64,000 nt of DNA from AP-15 sp963833745 (GCA_963833745.1 CAWHZD010000006.1:310001-374000); one strand, 5' to 3'; counted from the first letter of the stretch, positions 44,560 through 53,871 are shown. Numbers and translations: made by a program. The notes: generated from the letters alone by a model not told the origin.

Positions 44560-45918
44560 ATGAGTGTCGAGATTTCTCGGACCACGGGCCCCAAATTTCG
44601 CGAGACCGCCTACCGGGTTGGCGCGGTCGCCGGCACATTTCCGAATCGGGCGCCAAAGCAGGCTTGGCTCGTCGTCGCCCTTCTGTTCCTGTTCATGGCG
44701 ATCAATTTCGCCGACAAGGCGGTGATCGGGATCGCCGCTGTCCCGATGATGCGCGACCTGAGGATCACTCCGAGCCAGTTCGGGCTGATCGGCTCGAGCT
44801 TTTTTCTGTTGTTTTCGGTCTCTGCGATTGTCACCGGCTTTGTCGTCAACCGCGTGCAAACGCGCTGGGCGTTGCTGGCGATGGGGCTCGTGTGGGCGTT
44901 GGCCCAGTTTCCGATGCTTGGAAATGTCGGGTTCGCGGCTGTTGTTGCCTGCCGGATCGTCCTCGGCGCCGGCGAGGGACCGGCGGCGCCGGTGGCGCTG
45001 CATTCGGCCTACAAATGGTTCCCCAACGAGCTTCGCACATTACCAACCGCGATCGTCGTGCAGGGCGCAGGAATCGGCATCATGGTGGCGCTGCCGCTGC
45101 TCAACTGGGTCATCGTCCACTATTCCTGGCGCTGGGCCTTTGGCGTGCTCGGCATCGCCGGCCTGGTTTGGACGGGGGCGTGGCTCGCGCTTGGGCGCGA
45201 GGGCTCTATCGCCACTCCGGCGGCAACGGATGCCGCGCCGCTGCCCGAACGGGTCTCGTATCGAAAGCTGTTGCTGAGCCCGACAATCGTCGCGTGCTGG
45301 TGCGCGAATTTTGGCGCCTATTGGGGGCTTTCGCAGGCGCTGTCCTGGCAAGGGGCTTTTCTGATCAAAGGGCTGGGCTTGTCGCAGGGCTCGATCGGCC
45401 TGCTGGGCGCGCTGCCGCCGGGGGTCAGCGTCGTCGTCGTGGTCGCCGCCGGCTGGTTTTCCCAGCGCCTGCTGTCCCGCGGGGTGTCAAGCCGGGTGGC
45501 GCGCGGCATCTTGGGCGGTGCGTGCGTAGCGCTCGGCGGAGCGGCGCTGGCGATCATGCCCTACATTCCCGGCATCCCGCTCAAGATCGGGCTAACGACA
45601 ATCGGGGTGGCGCTGCCTTCGGTTATCTACGTGATCAGCAACACCGTTGTCAGCGAAGTCACACCCGTCGTTCAGCGCGGCGGCCTGCTCGCCATCGGTA
45701 CCGCCGTCGGCGCCTCGGCCGGGCTCCTCGCACCCTACGTCATGGGCAGGGTCATCGAGAGCGCGGCGACCCCGCTCGACGGCTTCAACACCGGCTTCAT
45801 GATCTGTGGCGTCATCATGCTGCTCGGCGGCGCCATCGGGATGGCGCTGATCCGCCCCGAGCGCGAGGCGACGCGGTGGCAGAACAAAATGCCAGAGGCG
45901 GCGGTCGGACCGGCTTGA
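44560..45918 (+). CDS. MFS transporter (ACS-like anion:cation symporter type)
   Basis: A 452-residue 12-TM carrier. Its N-terminus KQAWLVVALLFLFMAINFADKAVIGIAAVPMMRDLRITPSQFGLIGSSFFLLFSVSAIVTGFVVNRV resembles the ACS family (hexuronate, phthalate or similar organic anions). The RxxxGxxxGxxxP-type signature appears as RIVLGAGEGPAAPVALHSAYKWFPNELR. It is controlled presumably by the divergent TetR-family gene. No enzyme gene follows in the same direction. Confidence 0.9.
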   Translation: MSVEISRTTGPKFRETAYRVGAVAGTFPNRAPKQAWLVVALLFLFMAINFADKAVIGIAAVPMMRDLRITPSQFGLIGSSFFLLFSVSAIVTGFVVNRVQTRWALLAMGLVWALAQFPMLGNVGFAAVVACRIVLGAGEGPAAPVALHSAYKWFPNELRTLPTAIVVQGAGIGIMVALPLLNWVIVHYSWRWAFGVLGIAGLVWTGAWLALGREGSIATPAATDAAPLPERVSYRKLLLSPTIVACWCANFGAYWGLSQALSWQGAFLIKGLGLSQGSIGLLGALPPGVSVVVVVAAGWFSQRLLSRGVSSRVARGILGGACVALGGAALAIMPYIPGIPLKIGLTTIGVALPSVIYVISNTVVSEVTPVVQRGGLLAIGTAVGASAGLLAPYVMGRVIESAATPLDGFNTGFMICGVIMLLGGAIGMALIRPEREATRWQNKMPEAAVGPA

Positions 45919-45956
45919 GCCGGCCGAACGCCGCTTCGGGTTTACCCGCCGCGCGC

Positions 45957-47087
45957 TCAGATGCAGTAGGTGCGGATCGGCGCAAAGCCGTTGAACCCGA
46001 CCGAGGCATAGCTCGCGGTATAAGCGCCGGTCGCCAAGATCTCGACCCTGTCGCCGACCTCGAGCCCAAGCGGCAGGCGGTATTCGGTCTTCTCGTAGAG
46101 AATGTCGGCGCTGTCGCAAGTCGGTCCCGCGAGAATGACCGGCCCGCACTTCCCGCCGCGGCCGGGCGTTTTGATACGATATTTGATGCTCTCGTCCATG
46201 GTTTCGGCGAGCCCGTTGAATTTGCCGACATCAAGGTAGACCCAGCGCCGCTCGTCGCTGCCGCCCTTTTCGGAGATCAGCACGACCTCGCTCTGGATCA
46301 CGCCGGCATCACCAACCAGGGAGCGTCCCGGCTCGACAATGATCTCCGGCAGATGGTTGCCGAAATGGCGGGTGACTGCCGCCATGACCGCGCGGGCATA
46401 TCGTTCGATCGCCGGCACCTCGCCGGTGTAATGCGCCGGAAAGCCGCCGCCGATGTTGACCATGCGCAAATCGATGTCGGCCTCGGCGAGCAGCGAGAAC
46501 ATCCGCGCCGCGGCGCCAACCGCTCCGTCCCATTGCCCAAGATCGGTTTGTTGCGAGCCAACATGGAACGACACGCCATACGGGTCGAGACCGCGATCGC
46601 GGGCGCGGCGGAGCAGATCGACGGCCATCTCAGGGGCGCAGCCGAATTTGCGCGACAGCGGCCATTCCGCACCCTGGCAATCAACGAGGATGCGGCAGAA
46701 CACCTGCGCTCCCGGTGCCGCCCGCGCCAGCTTGTCGAGCTCGTGTAGGCTGTCAAAAGCGAAAAGGCGCAATCCCGCACCATAGGCGAAGGCGATGTCC
46801 TTCTCCTTCTTGATGGTATTGCCAAAGGACAGACGCTCCGCGGTCGCCCCATTTTCCAGGCATAACTCGATCTCGCCGCAACTCGCGACATCGAAATTGG
46901 CGCCTTTGCGCTCGAGCAGAGCCACTACCGCCGGCGCGGGGTTGGCCTTGACCGCATAAAAGACCCGCGCCAGCGGCAAGTGCCGGCACAAAGATTCATA
47001 GGCCTTTGCGATCACGTCGAGATCGACGACGAGGCACGGAGTTTCGGGCGAATTGTCGGCGAGGAAGCGAGCAATCCTCTCATTCAT
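45957..47087 (-). CDS. PLP-dependent ornithine/lysine/diaminopimelate-type decarboxylase
   Basis: A 376-residue fold-type III (alanine racemase-like barrel) enzyme. FYAVKANPAPAVVALLERKGANFDVASCGEIELCLENGA carries the PLP Lys (YAVKAN), and HVGSQQTD, VNIGGGFPAHYTGEVPAIERYA, EPGRSLVGDAG and GPTCDSADILYEKTEYRLPLGLEVGD are the expected motifs. The GPTCDSAD motif contains the catalytic Cys/Asp found in ornithine decarboxylases, so a role in putrescine (or cadaverine) formation is most likely. Length is typical for bacterial short-form enzymes. Confidence 0.93.
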   Translation of the reverse strand: MNERIARFLADNSPETPCLVVDLDVIAKAYESLCRHLPLARVFYAVKANPAPAVVALLERKGANFDVASCGEIELCLENGATAERLSFGNTIKKEKDIAFAYGAGLRLFAFDSLHELDKLARAAPGAQVFCRILVDCQGAEWPLSRKFGCAPEMAVDLLRRARDRGLDPYGVSFHVGSQQTDLGQWDGAVGAAARMFSLLAEADIDLRMVNIGGGFPAHYTGEVPAIERYARAVMAAVTRHFGNHLPEIIVEPGRSLVGDAGVIQSEVVLISEKGGSDERRWVYLDVGKFNGLAETMDESIKYRIKTPGRGGKCGPVILAGPTCDSADILYEKTEYRLPLGLEVGDRVEILATGAYTASYASVGFNGFAPIRTYCI

Positions 47088-47605
47088 TCCTGGGGGTCAT
47101 CCTTCCCGCAAGCGGCTAAGCGAAGCAGATGCGGACGGTCGGCGCCCGAGATACGCGCCAGCGGACATGTCACGCCGACGCGCTTTCGGGCTCTGACCGA
47201 GCGCGAACCAAGACAAGTGCCGAGCCGGGTTTCGAGCCCAGCTCGGTTGAGTTTTGCTGCTTAGCTTAAACTGCTCGGGTCGATGACCCGGTTGCCCCGC
47301 CCCCGCAGGCGCGTCCCGCGAAGGTTCGCATCAGGGCAGGGCACCACGCCCCTCAGTCGGATAGCAACCATATCGACCTCCCTCTCGGGACCGGCCTTGC
47401 GGCCAGACGACCAAAAAGGACGCGTTACGTCGTTGCATAACCACGGTGGGCCATAGGCACGTGCGAGTGCGTCGAGAGATGGATAGATACGCCGATGCGC
47501 CGGGAACGCAAGCGGCAATTACCGAAAATTTATCGCTTAACCACGTTCCCGGAAGCACCTCTTTTTGTCGGAACCGAGGGATAGCTGAGGCACGCCCCCG
47601 CGGTG
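47088..47605. other. intergenic region, no supported gene
   Basis: About 520 bases between two minus-strand genes. Short reading frames exist on both strands, but none has a good start, codon use or recognisable family. It should contain the promoter of the decarboxylase gene. Confidence 0.4.
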
Positions 47606-48091
47606 TCAGCCGAGCGCCTTTTCCAGCAGGTCGAGCGCTGCGATCGAGAAAGTGCGCATGTTGTCGAGGCGGTCGGCCTTGCCGGTCTCGACCGTCATCG
47701 AGCGCTCGCCGCTGGGCCCGATCACGGCGATGCACGAATGCCCTGCGGCATGGCCGTAGCGGCTGCCGGTCGGACCGGCCGTCCCGGTCTCGCCCAGCGA
47801 CCAGGTCGTCGCCAGCTTGCCGCGGATCTTGCGGGCGAAGAGCAGCGCGTAGGCCTCGGTCGAGGGCGTGATGCCGGTCAATTCCTGATCGGTCACGGCG
47901 AGGAGTGCCGCGCGCGACTGGCGCGTGTAGACAACCGCACCGCCCATGAAATAGGCAGAGGCGCCGGCTATCGCCAGCAACGCCGCCGCGATCATCCCGG
48001 CGGTCGAGGATTCGGCGACCGATATCGTCTCGTTGCGGGCCTTGAGCTTTGCCGCAATCCGTTCCGCCTGGGGTAGCAGATCCTGTAACAT
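47606..48091 (-). CDS. pncC: nicotinamide-nucleotide amidase (CinA C-terminal domain)
   Basis: A 161-residue protein, MLQDLLPQAERIAAKLKARNETISVAESSTAGMIAAALLAIAGASAYFMGGAVVYTRQSR. It ends LGETGTAGPTGSRYGHAAGHSCIAVIGP..., all typical of the CinA/PncC amidase that deamidates NMN to nicotinic acid mononucleotide and recycles NAD breakdown product. AESSTAG and GGxxYT motifs hold the active-site region. Start at 48091. The CinA N-terminal (MoeA-like) domain is coded by a separate gene at 56732, as is usual in alphaproteobacteria. Confidence 0.92.
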   Translation of the reverse strand: MLQDLLPQAERIAAKLKARNETISVAESSTAGMIAAALLAIAGASAYFMGGAVVYTRQSRAALLAVTDQELTGITPSTEAYALLFARKIRGKLATTWSLGETGTAGPTGSRYGHAAGHSCIAVIGPSGERSMTVETGKADRLDNMRTFSIAALDLLEKALG

Positions 48092-48145
48092 CTCTCCGCC
48101 TCCGTTCCCTATACCGAGATTGCCGCCGCGCGAGGAGCCTCCGCG

Positions 48146-48310
48146 ACGACCCGCGAAACCATCCTTTACGCCGAGGACGGGCCGATCGGGACCCCGACCC
48201 TGAACCGCCCCGGCGACGGCAACATGTTCGCCCCGATCATGTGCCACGAGATCCGCGATTGCATCAACCTCGTGCGCCACAAGAGCCGGACGCGGGTCCT
48301 TTCACCGAAC
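48146..48310 (+). pseudogene. enoyl-CoA hydratase/isomerase N-terminal fragment
   Basis: Reads TTRETILYAEDGPIGTPTLNRPGDGNMFAPIMCHEIRDCINLVRHKSRTRVL, which matches the start of crotonase-fold enzymes (first strand, TLNRP and the first helix). There is no start codon, and the frame leaves the family after RVL, before the GG-D-FC-G oxyanion motif. About 50 residues remain of some 260. A hairpin lies just beyond. Confidence 0.65.
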
Positions 48311-48315
48311 GCCGC

Positions 48316-48336
48316 AAGCCCGAAAAATTCGGGCTT
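48316..48336. terminator. stem-loop, possible bidirectional terminator
   Basis: AAGCCCGAA-AAA-TTCGGGCTT gives a perfect 9-bp stem with a 3-base loop. Only TTT follows on the plus strand. On the minus strand it would serve as a terminator of the vapC-type gene. Confidence 0.5.
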
Positions 48337-48401
48337 TGAGCTATTGCGCGAAACCGCCAGTACTCCGATCGCCTCGGGCCAGATGCTGTTGTGTATATCA
48401 T

Positions 48402-48821
48402 CTACGCGGCGATTCCGAGCATAGGGACGCCGAGCACACCCGCCGCGCTGCGCAATTCTTCATCAAGCGAGGCAAGCGGCAGCGACGTGCGCTGCGCCAG
48501 TTCCAGGTACGCCGCATCGTATAGGGTAAGGCCAAAGCGATCGGCGAGAAGTAGGATAGAAGTCCAAGCCTGAGCGTCGGTGTATGGATCGAGCGCGATG
48601 TCCAGCAGCTTCAAGTCGTTTAAAGCCGTGTCGCGCACCTCGACGGCGATGCGCCCGCGGCGGACGGCAACGGTCAGACTGTTGGCAATCTCAAGCCGCC
48701 AGAGTCCTGGTACCAAAGCTCCGTCTTCTGCGACGATGTCGAACACCTGCCGCACCGCTTCTGTGGTCTCGTCGCCGTAAATCCAGGCAAGGGTTGCCGA
48801 GCTGTCGAGCACCAGCCTCAC
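48402..48821 (-). CDS. VapC-type PIN-domain toxin
   Basis: A 139-residue PIN RNase starting at GTG 48821 (MRLVLDSSATLAWIYGDE). The four acidic positions of PIN domains are seen: Asp in LVLDSS, Glu in WRLEIANS, Asp in LTLYDAAYLELA and Asp in ASLDEEL. PIN toxins cut tRNA or rRNA and are held off by the partner antitoxin. Its GTG overlaps the antitoxin TGA as GTGA, so the two are translationally coupled. This pair, unlike the one at 35554-36193, is complete. Confidence 0.9.
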   Translation of the reverse strand: MRLVLDSSATLAWIYGDETTEAVRQVFDIVAEDGALVPGLWRLEIANSLTVAVRRGRIAVEVRDTALNDLKLLDIALDPYTDAQAWTSILLLADRFGLTLYDAAYLELAQRTSLPLASLDEELRSAAGVLGVPMLGIAA

Positions 48822-49072
48822 CGCCGGCCCTCGTCTCGATACGCTTTCCACTCGGCCCAGTCGAAGGGACCAAGCCCGAGCTTTTCGGCGCGGTCGCGGA
48901 TACGGCGCAGGGCGGCGCGCGCTTCGTTGCGATTGGGCGCGCTCTTGGCGGGCACCAACCGCGCAATCTGCTTACCATGCCTGGTGATGACGACCTCCTC
49001 ACCGCGCTCGACTAGGTCAAGCAACTGCCCGAGCTTGTTTTTCGCCTCGAATGCACCGAACTCTTGCATCAC
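48818..49072 (-). CDS. Phd/YefM-family antitoxin
   Basis: An 84-residue antitoxin, MMQEFGAFEAKNKLGQLLDLVERGEEVVITRHGKQIARLVPAKSAP. The Phd/YefM N-terminal fold (AKNKLGQLLDLVERGEEVVITRHGK) is clear. The C-terminus, about residues 55-84, is rich in Arg and Trp and should contact the toxin. The start may be at 49072 or the next Met three bases in. It overlaps the toxin gene by four bases, and the operon is transcribed from the left edge of a 50-base gap. Confidence 0.92.
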   Translation of the reverse strand: MMQEFGAFEAKNKLGQLLDLVERGEEVVITRHGKQIARLVPAKSAPNRNEARAALRRIRDRAEKLGLGPFDWAEWKAYRDEGRR

Positions 49073-49119
49073 AACCCGTAAATCTAGCTTTATCTAGCTT
49101 ACTCTTCACAAGCCGAACG

Positions 49120-49734
49120 TCAACGGCGACGTGGATAGAACCCGCACGGCGGTTTGAGGCGGCGATAGGCGTCGCCGTCGTCGACGTCTTCGAGGGTGTC
49201 GACATAGCCGACCGTGACGCCGTCAGACAATCCGGCGAGGGTGTCGGCGAGGGCGTGCGGGCTCGACCAGCGCACCTGCCCGAACAGCGGCGGCAGCCGC
49301 GGCCGGCGCCGGGCGCCGACGAGCCAGAACCCGCCATCGACGGACGGCCCAAAGACGAGGTCGCGTTTGCCGAGCAGCCGGAAGGCGGCGGCGACATGGC
49401 GGGCCTCGATGTCCGGGATGTCGCCGCCGACCAGCACCACCGGACCGGGCGGGGCAGCGGCGATCACGCGGCGCATGCGGGATCCGAGATCGCCGCCGCC
49501 TTGGGAAAAGACTTCGACGCCGCGGCGCCAAGACCGGGCCTCATGGCAAGCGCGATCCGGCGTTACCGCGATCCGCACATGCCAGCGCCGGTCGCCGGCC
49601 AGCCGGCGCACCACCCGGGCGATCATAAACCGCTCGAAGCGCGCCGCGGCGACATCGCCGATGTCGCGCGCCAGCCGGCGCTTGCCGCAACCGAGAGCCG
49701 GCGCACGCACAAACAGCACGAGATGCCGGCGCAT
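49120..49734 (-). CDS. DUF2064 (TIGR04282-type) glycosyltransferase-like protein
   Basis: A 204-residue protein, MRRHLVLFVRAPALGCGKRRLARDIGDVAAARFERF. Motifs: GPVVLVGGDIPDIEARHVAAAFRLLGKRDLVFGPSVDGGFWLVGAR. This is the DUF2064 domain that accompanies TIGR04283-type glycosyltransferases, in gene pairs predicted to take part in arsenosugar or related biosynthesis. ATG at 49734 shares one base with the upstream stop (TGATG), so it is coupled to the glycosyltransferase gene. Biochemical role is by association only. Confidence 0.85.
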   Translation of the reverse strand: MRRHLVLFVRAPALGCGKRRLARDIGDVAAARFERFMIARVVRRLAGDRRWHVRIAVTPDRACHEARSWRRGVEVFSQGGGDLGSRMRRVIAAAPPGPVVLVGGDIPDIEARHVAAAFRLLGKRDLVFGPSVDGGFWLVGARRRPRLPPLFGQVRWSSPHALADTLAGLSDGVTVGYVDTLEDVDDGDAYRRLKPPCGFYPRRR

Positions 49735-50415
49735 CAGCCGTAGAACCGCGCGATGCGCTCCGGCGCCATGCCGACGAAATACAGCGACAAGCAGAACAGG
49801 TTGCGCAACGGCCGGCGCCAATACCCGTCGCGCCGATAGCGCCGTGCCGAGGCGACGCAGCGCGTGCCGATGCGCGCCAGCCGGCGACGGCCGAGGCGCC
49901 GCACCAGATCGACATCCTCCATCAACGGCAGCGGTGCAAACCCGCCGACCGCATCATAAAGTGCGCGGCTGATCAACAACCCCTGATCGCCGTACGGCAA
50001 ACCCAGGACCCGGCAGCGCCAGGCCACGACCCTCTCCACCCGCCGCGCCGCCGCCGCCGGATCGTCGAGGGCGAAGTCGAAATACCCGGCGCGGCTTTCC
50101 GCCGGCGATTGCGCGATAAATACGTCGACCGCCTCCGCCCATCCCGCTTCCAAAAGACAATCGGCATGCAGAAACAACAGCCACTCGCCCGCTGCGGCTG
50201 CGGCACCGGCAGCAAGCTGGGTCCCCCGGCCGCGCGCGGCGACAATAACCCGAGCGCATCCCGCACCGGCAATTGCGACGGTCGCGTCGGCCGACCCTCC
50301 ATCGGCCACGACAACCTCCAGCACAAACGCCGAATGCAGCGCCGCCAATGTCTGCGACAGGGTTGCGGCCGCGCCCAAGGTCGGGATGACGACCGAGAAC
50401 TCGCGATAGTTCTTG
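49734..50415 (-). CDS. TIGR04283-type glycosyltransferase, N-terminus unclear
   Basis: A family 2 glycosyltransferase: VIPTLGAAATLSQTLAALHSAFVLEVVVADGGSADATVAIAG, then GEWLLFLHADCLLEAGW, a GT-A fold with a Asp-x-Asp-like site (HADC). A TTG at 50378 would miss the first strand (FSVVIPTL) that is read in frame above it. Above that the frame runs only from the TGA ending at 50427, with ERFKNYREFS and no ATG, GTG or TTG. So the real start is missing, perhaps by a truncation or a base error near 50415. Annotated coordinates start from the in-frame open stretch. Confidence 0.7.
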
Positions 50416-50447
50416 AAACGTTCTCAGAATTCCGGCATTATACCGGC

Positions 50448-51531
50448 ATGGATATGTCGGGCATGATCGCGCCGCGCAAGGGACGCGGGGCGGCGAGCAA
50501 CGAGGTCGGCCGGTTTGAAGCCGAAAAGCGGGTGATGTTCGACGACGGTTGGGGTTCCGCCGACGAAGAACCGATGCCGCTGACGACGACCCTGACGGTC
50601 GAACTCGACGCGCACGATCATCGCCCGCAACGATTCGCCGGATATCGGCTTCGACCGATCGATCAACCCCTATCGCGGCTGTGAGCACGGTTGCATCTAT
50701 TGCTACGCGCGGCCGAGCCACGCCTATCTCGGCCTGTCGCCCGGCCTCGATTTCGAGAGCCGGCTGTTTTACAAGCCGCAGGCGGCGGCCTTGCTCGCCG
50801 CCGAATTGCGCAAGAAAGGCTACGCCTGCCGCCCGATCGCGCTTGGCAGCAACACCGACCCGTATCAGCCGGTTGAGCGCCGGCTCGGCATCACCCGCTC
50901 GATCCTCGAAGTGCTGCGCGATTTTCGCCATCCGGTGACAATCGTCACCAAATCGGCGCTGATCCGGCGCGACATCGATATCCTGGCCCAGATGGCGAAG
51001 GAGAAGCTGGCGATCGTCACGATCTCGGTGACCACGCTCGATCGTTCGCTGGTGCGGGCGATGGAGCCGCGGGCGGCCACCCCCGAGCGGCGGATCGAAA
51101 CGATTGCCGCCCTCGTCGAAGCCGGCGTCCCGACCGGTGTGCTGAGCGCGCCGATGATCCCGGCCCTCAACGACGCCGAGATGGAGCAGATCCTCGAAAG
51201 GGCGCGAGCCGCCGGTGCGACCTCGGCCGGGTACACCTTGCTGCGCTTGCCGCTCGAGCTGAAGGCGCTGTTCCGGGAATGGCTCGAGGCGCATTTCCCG
51301 GACAAGGCGGCGCATGTGTTGTCGCTGGTCGCGCAGGCGCATGGCGGCCGGCTTTACGACTCGGCCTGGTCGAAGCGGATGACCGGCGCCGGCCCCTACG
51401 CCGACATGCTGCGGGTTAGGTTCGACCGCGCCTGCCGCAAGCTCGGCTTCAACCAGCGCACGACCAATCTGCTCGACACCACCCGCTTCCGCACGCCGCC
51501 ACAGGAAGGCGATCAGCTGAGCCTGTTCTGA
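50448..51531 (+). pseudogene. PA0069-family radical SAM protein, frameshifted
   Basis: The N-terminal frame starts MDMSGMIAPRKGRGAASNEVGRFEAEKRVMFDDGWGSADEEP and ends out of phase after TLTVE. The second frame begins STRTIIARNDSPDIGFDRSINPYRGCEHGCIYCYA, with the CX3CX2C radical SAM cluster motif, and runs to the TGA at 51529-51531. Deleting one C at about 50606 (GAACTCGACG to GAATCGACG) makes a single frame, VESTRTIIARND. Members (Rv2578c-like) use S-adenosylmethionine and a [4Fe-4S] cluster; the function of the family is unclear. The break removes the N-terminal portion from the enzyme in normal translation. Confidence 0.85.
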
Positions 51532-51607
51532 GGCCTCGCCTTGCCTAGACCGGGTTCGGGAGCTTAACCTGTTCCGATAAATCCTGCGCATCGAGGGGAA
51601 CCCGGTC

Positions 51608-52576
51608 ATGATCTGCGACGTCCACGCGCACTACACGCCAAAGAATTTCAGCGAGTTCATGGGTGACCGCTTTGCATCGCCGGTTCATCTGCCGGTCAAG
51701 CGCGGAATGGCGCGCCATCCGTTCTCGGATTCGCCGGAGGACATTCAAGGGCGCTTTGAGCTGATGGACGCCGCCGGGGTCGAAAAGCAGGTGCTGTCGC
51801 CGAACCACCCGCCTTACCTGCCGGACGAGGCCGAAGGCGTCAAGGCCGTGCAGATGCTGAACGACGGCTACGCCGACCTCGCCCATCGCTACCCAAAACG
51901 CATCGCCTCATACGTGATGTTGCCATTGCCGCATATCGACGCCGCTCTGAAGGAGATGGAACGCGGCTTTGACCAATTGGGCTGCGTCGGCGTCAACATG
52001 AACATCATCTGCCTCAACCGCTCGGTCGCCGAGACCGAGTTCGAGCCGATCTACGCGGAGATGGACCGGCGTGGCGCCGTCCTGTTCGTGCATCCGGCCG
52101 GGACCGGCATCTGCTCGCCGTTCATCACCGGTTACCGCTATACCGGGTCGGTCGGCACCTCGCTGGAGGACGCGACCTTTGTCCTGCACATGATCGCCAA
52201 GCAGATCCCGCACCGCTACCCGAACATCAAATTCATCGTCCCGCATCTCGGCGGCCCGATCCCGATGCTGCTGAACCGGCTCGACCAGCAGGGCCAGAGC
52301 CAGAGCGGCCACCCGAACCTCGCCGAAGCGCCGAGCGTCACCGCCAAAAAATTCTATTACGACACCGTGTGCTACGGCTCAAAGGCGGCTTTCACCTGCG
52401 CCCTCGAAGCGTTCGGCGCCGACCATATCGTCACCGGCAGCGACTATCCGGTATTGCAGGATTACGAGGCCTATAAGGAGACTTTCGGCTATATCAGCCG
52501 GCTCGGGCTGCCCCACGCGGCGATCGACAAGATCCTGAACCATAATGCACAGCAGCTGTTCGGCTTTGCCCATTAG
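51608..52576 (+). CDS. amidohydrolase of the aminocarboxymuconate-semialdehyde decarboxylase type
   Basis: A 322-residue TIM-barrel enzyme. MICDVHAHYTPKNFSEF carries the strand-1 H-x-H metal motif; FIVPHLGGPIPMLLNRLDQ holds the next His, and HIVTGSDYPVLQD the strand-8 Asp. Enzymes of this group decarboxylate or hydrate ring-cleavage products such as 2-amino-3-carboxymuconate semialdehyde. A related but more distant amidohydrolase is at 9236. The next gene is a GrdB-family gene, 19 bases further. Confidence 0.9.
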   Translation: MICDVHAHYTPKNFSEFMGDRFASPVHLPVKRGMARHPFSDSPEDIQGRFELMDAAGVEKQVLSPNHPPYLPDEAEGVKAVQMLNDGYADLAHRYPKRIASYVMLPLPHIDAALKEMERGFDQLGCVGVNMNIICLNRSVAETEFEPIYAEMDRRGAVLFVHPAGTGICSPFITGYRYTGSVGTSLEDATFVLHMIAKQIPHRYPNIKFIVPHLGGPIPMLLNRLDQQGQSQSGHPNLAEAPSVTAKKFYYDTVCYGSKAAFTCALEAFGADHIVTGSDYPVLQDYEAYKETFGYISRLGLPHAAIDKILNHNAQQLFGFAH

Positions 52577-52595
52577 TCCCGCTCAGGCAGTTTCG

Positions 52596-53535
52596 ATGAG
52601 CGGGTCGGAGGCCGATTTGGGGTTCGCCGCAGACTACGACGCGCCGATCCCGTACCTGCAGCGCATTCGCGATTACTACCGGGGATTGGGCTATGGCGCG
52701 CCCTACCGCTGGGCGCATTACAGCGAAGTGCCGTTTCGACCGCTCGGCAAACCGCTGGCCGAGAGCCGCATTGCGCTGATTACGACCGCGGCCCCCTACC
52801 AGCCCGACAAAGGCGACCAAGGGCCGGGCGCCGCCTACAACGCCGCCGCCAAGTTCTACCAGGTCTATTCCGGCGATGCCGCGATCGACCATGATTTACG
52901 GATTTCCCATGTCGCCTATGACCGGGCTCACACGACCGCCCGCAGACGGCAACACCTGGTTCCCGCTGTGGCAATTGCGGCTGAAGGCGGCGGCCGGCCG
53001 CATCGGTTGCGTGGCCCCCTACTTTTATGGCGCGCCGACCAACCGCAGTCAGCGCGCGACCCTCGACCGGGACTGCCCCGAGCTGCTGGCGCGCTGTCGC
53101 ACGGATCAGGTCGACGCCACGATCCTCGTTCCCAATTGCCCCGTCTGCCACCAGACCGTGAGCCTCGTCGCCCGCCATTTGGAAGCGCACGGCGTCGCCA
53201 CGATCGTCATGGGCTGCGCCAAGGACATCGTCGAATACGTCGGCGTGCCCCGCTTTCTGTTCAGCGATTTCCCGCTCGGCAATTCGGCGGGGCGACCAAA
53301 AGACCCGGCCTCGCAGGCCTTCACCTTGGAGCTGGCGCTGCAAGTTCTCGAAACCGCCCCGGCGGCGCGTACAACCGTTCAGTCGCCGCTGCGGTGGAGC
53401 GACGACCCGTCCTGGAAGCTCGACTACTCAAACATCGACCGGCTGTCGGCAGAGGAAATTCGCCGGCGGCGCGCGGAATTCGACCGGCAAAAGGAGATCG
53501 CCAGAGCCATCCGCGACGAGCCCGCGGCGGCTTAG
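52596..53535 (+). pseudogene. glycine/sarcosine/betaine reductase component B-like (GrdB) protein, frameshifted
   Basis: The first frame, MSGSEADLGFAADYDAPIPYLQRIRDYYRGLGYGAPYRWAHYSEVPF, goes to AYDRAHTTA and then loses phase. Removing one C from the CCC at 52938-52940 gives TTA-ADGNTWFPLWQLRLKAAAGRIGCVAPYFYGAPTNRSQR, which continues to the TAG at 53533-53535. The combined 313-residue protein belongs to the GrdB/PrdB reductase family. The position used by selenocysteine in GrdB is here a Cys pair, NCPVCHQ (C-x2-C), as in other non-Sec members. It follows an amidohydrolase gene. Role in this bacterium is unknown. Confidence 0.78.
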
Positions 53536-53871
53536 CGGCGGGGCGATGACACCAGCTGCCGTTAGGGCCGCTCCGATCTTGGCGCTCCAAACGGATGGCA
53601 GACAATACGCCGTTACCAGGGCTCGCCGTGCCGCTAACTGCCAGCGCCGAATATTCGCCAGCATAATTCATGGAACTGTCAGATTTCGTCCCATGTTGTG
53701 TTTTTATGCCGTGCGATAAAAAGATCGTCTTGCATTTGCGACGATATCGCCTCACCACGTGACAAGCACCTGGCTCAATTTCCTTTGAACATTTGATGAA
53801 TCGGCATTACCCTTGTTTCGTCCATCCGCTTGCCGGCGGATCAGTGGCCATTCGGCTGGGGGAGTAAAGCC
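53536..53871. other. intergenic region, no supported gene
   Basis: About 335 bases. The stretch at 53660-53830 is lower in GC and should contain the promoter of the DUF6134 gene. No hairpin or repeat stands out. A minus-strand frame of 78 codons here has no family likeness. Confidence 0.4.

Noticed and set aside
47331..47735. A minus-strand frame of 134 codons with some aromatic-rich stretches.
   Set aside because: It overlaps pncC, has no ribosome site and no family likeness.
52596..53535. Selenocysteine codon in the GrdB-like gene.
   Set aside because: The redox site is coded by Cys codons and the break is explained by one extra C, not by an in-frame TGA.
53428..53664. A minus-strand frame of 78 codons partly inside the GrdB gene.
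   Set aside because: It mirrors GC-rich codons of the real gene and has no motif.
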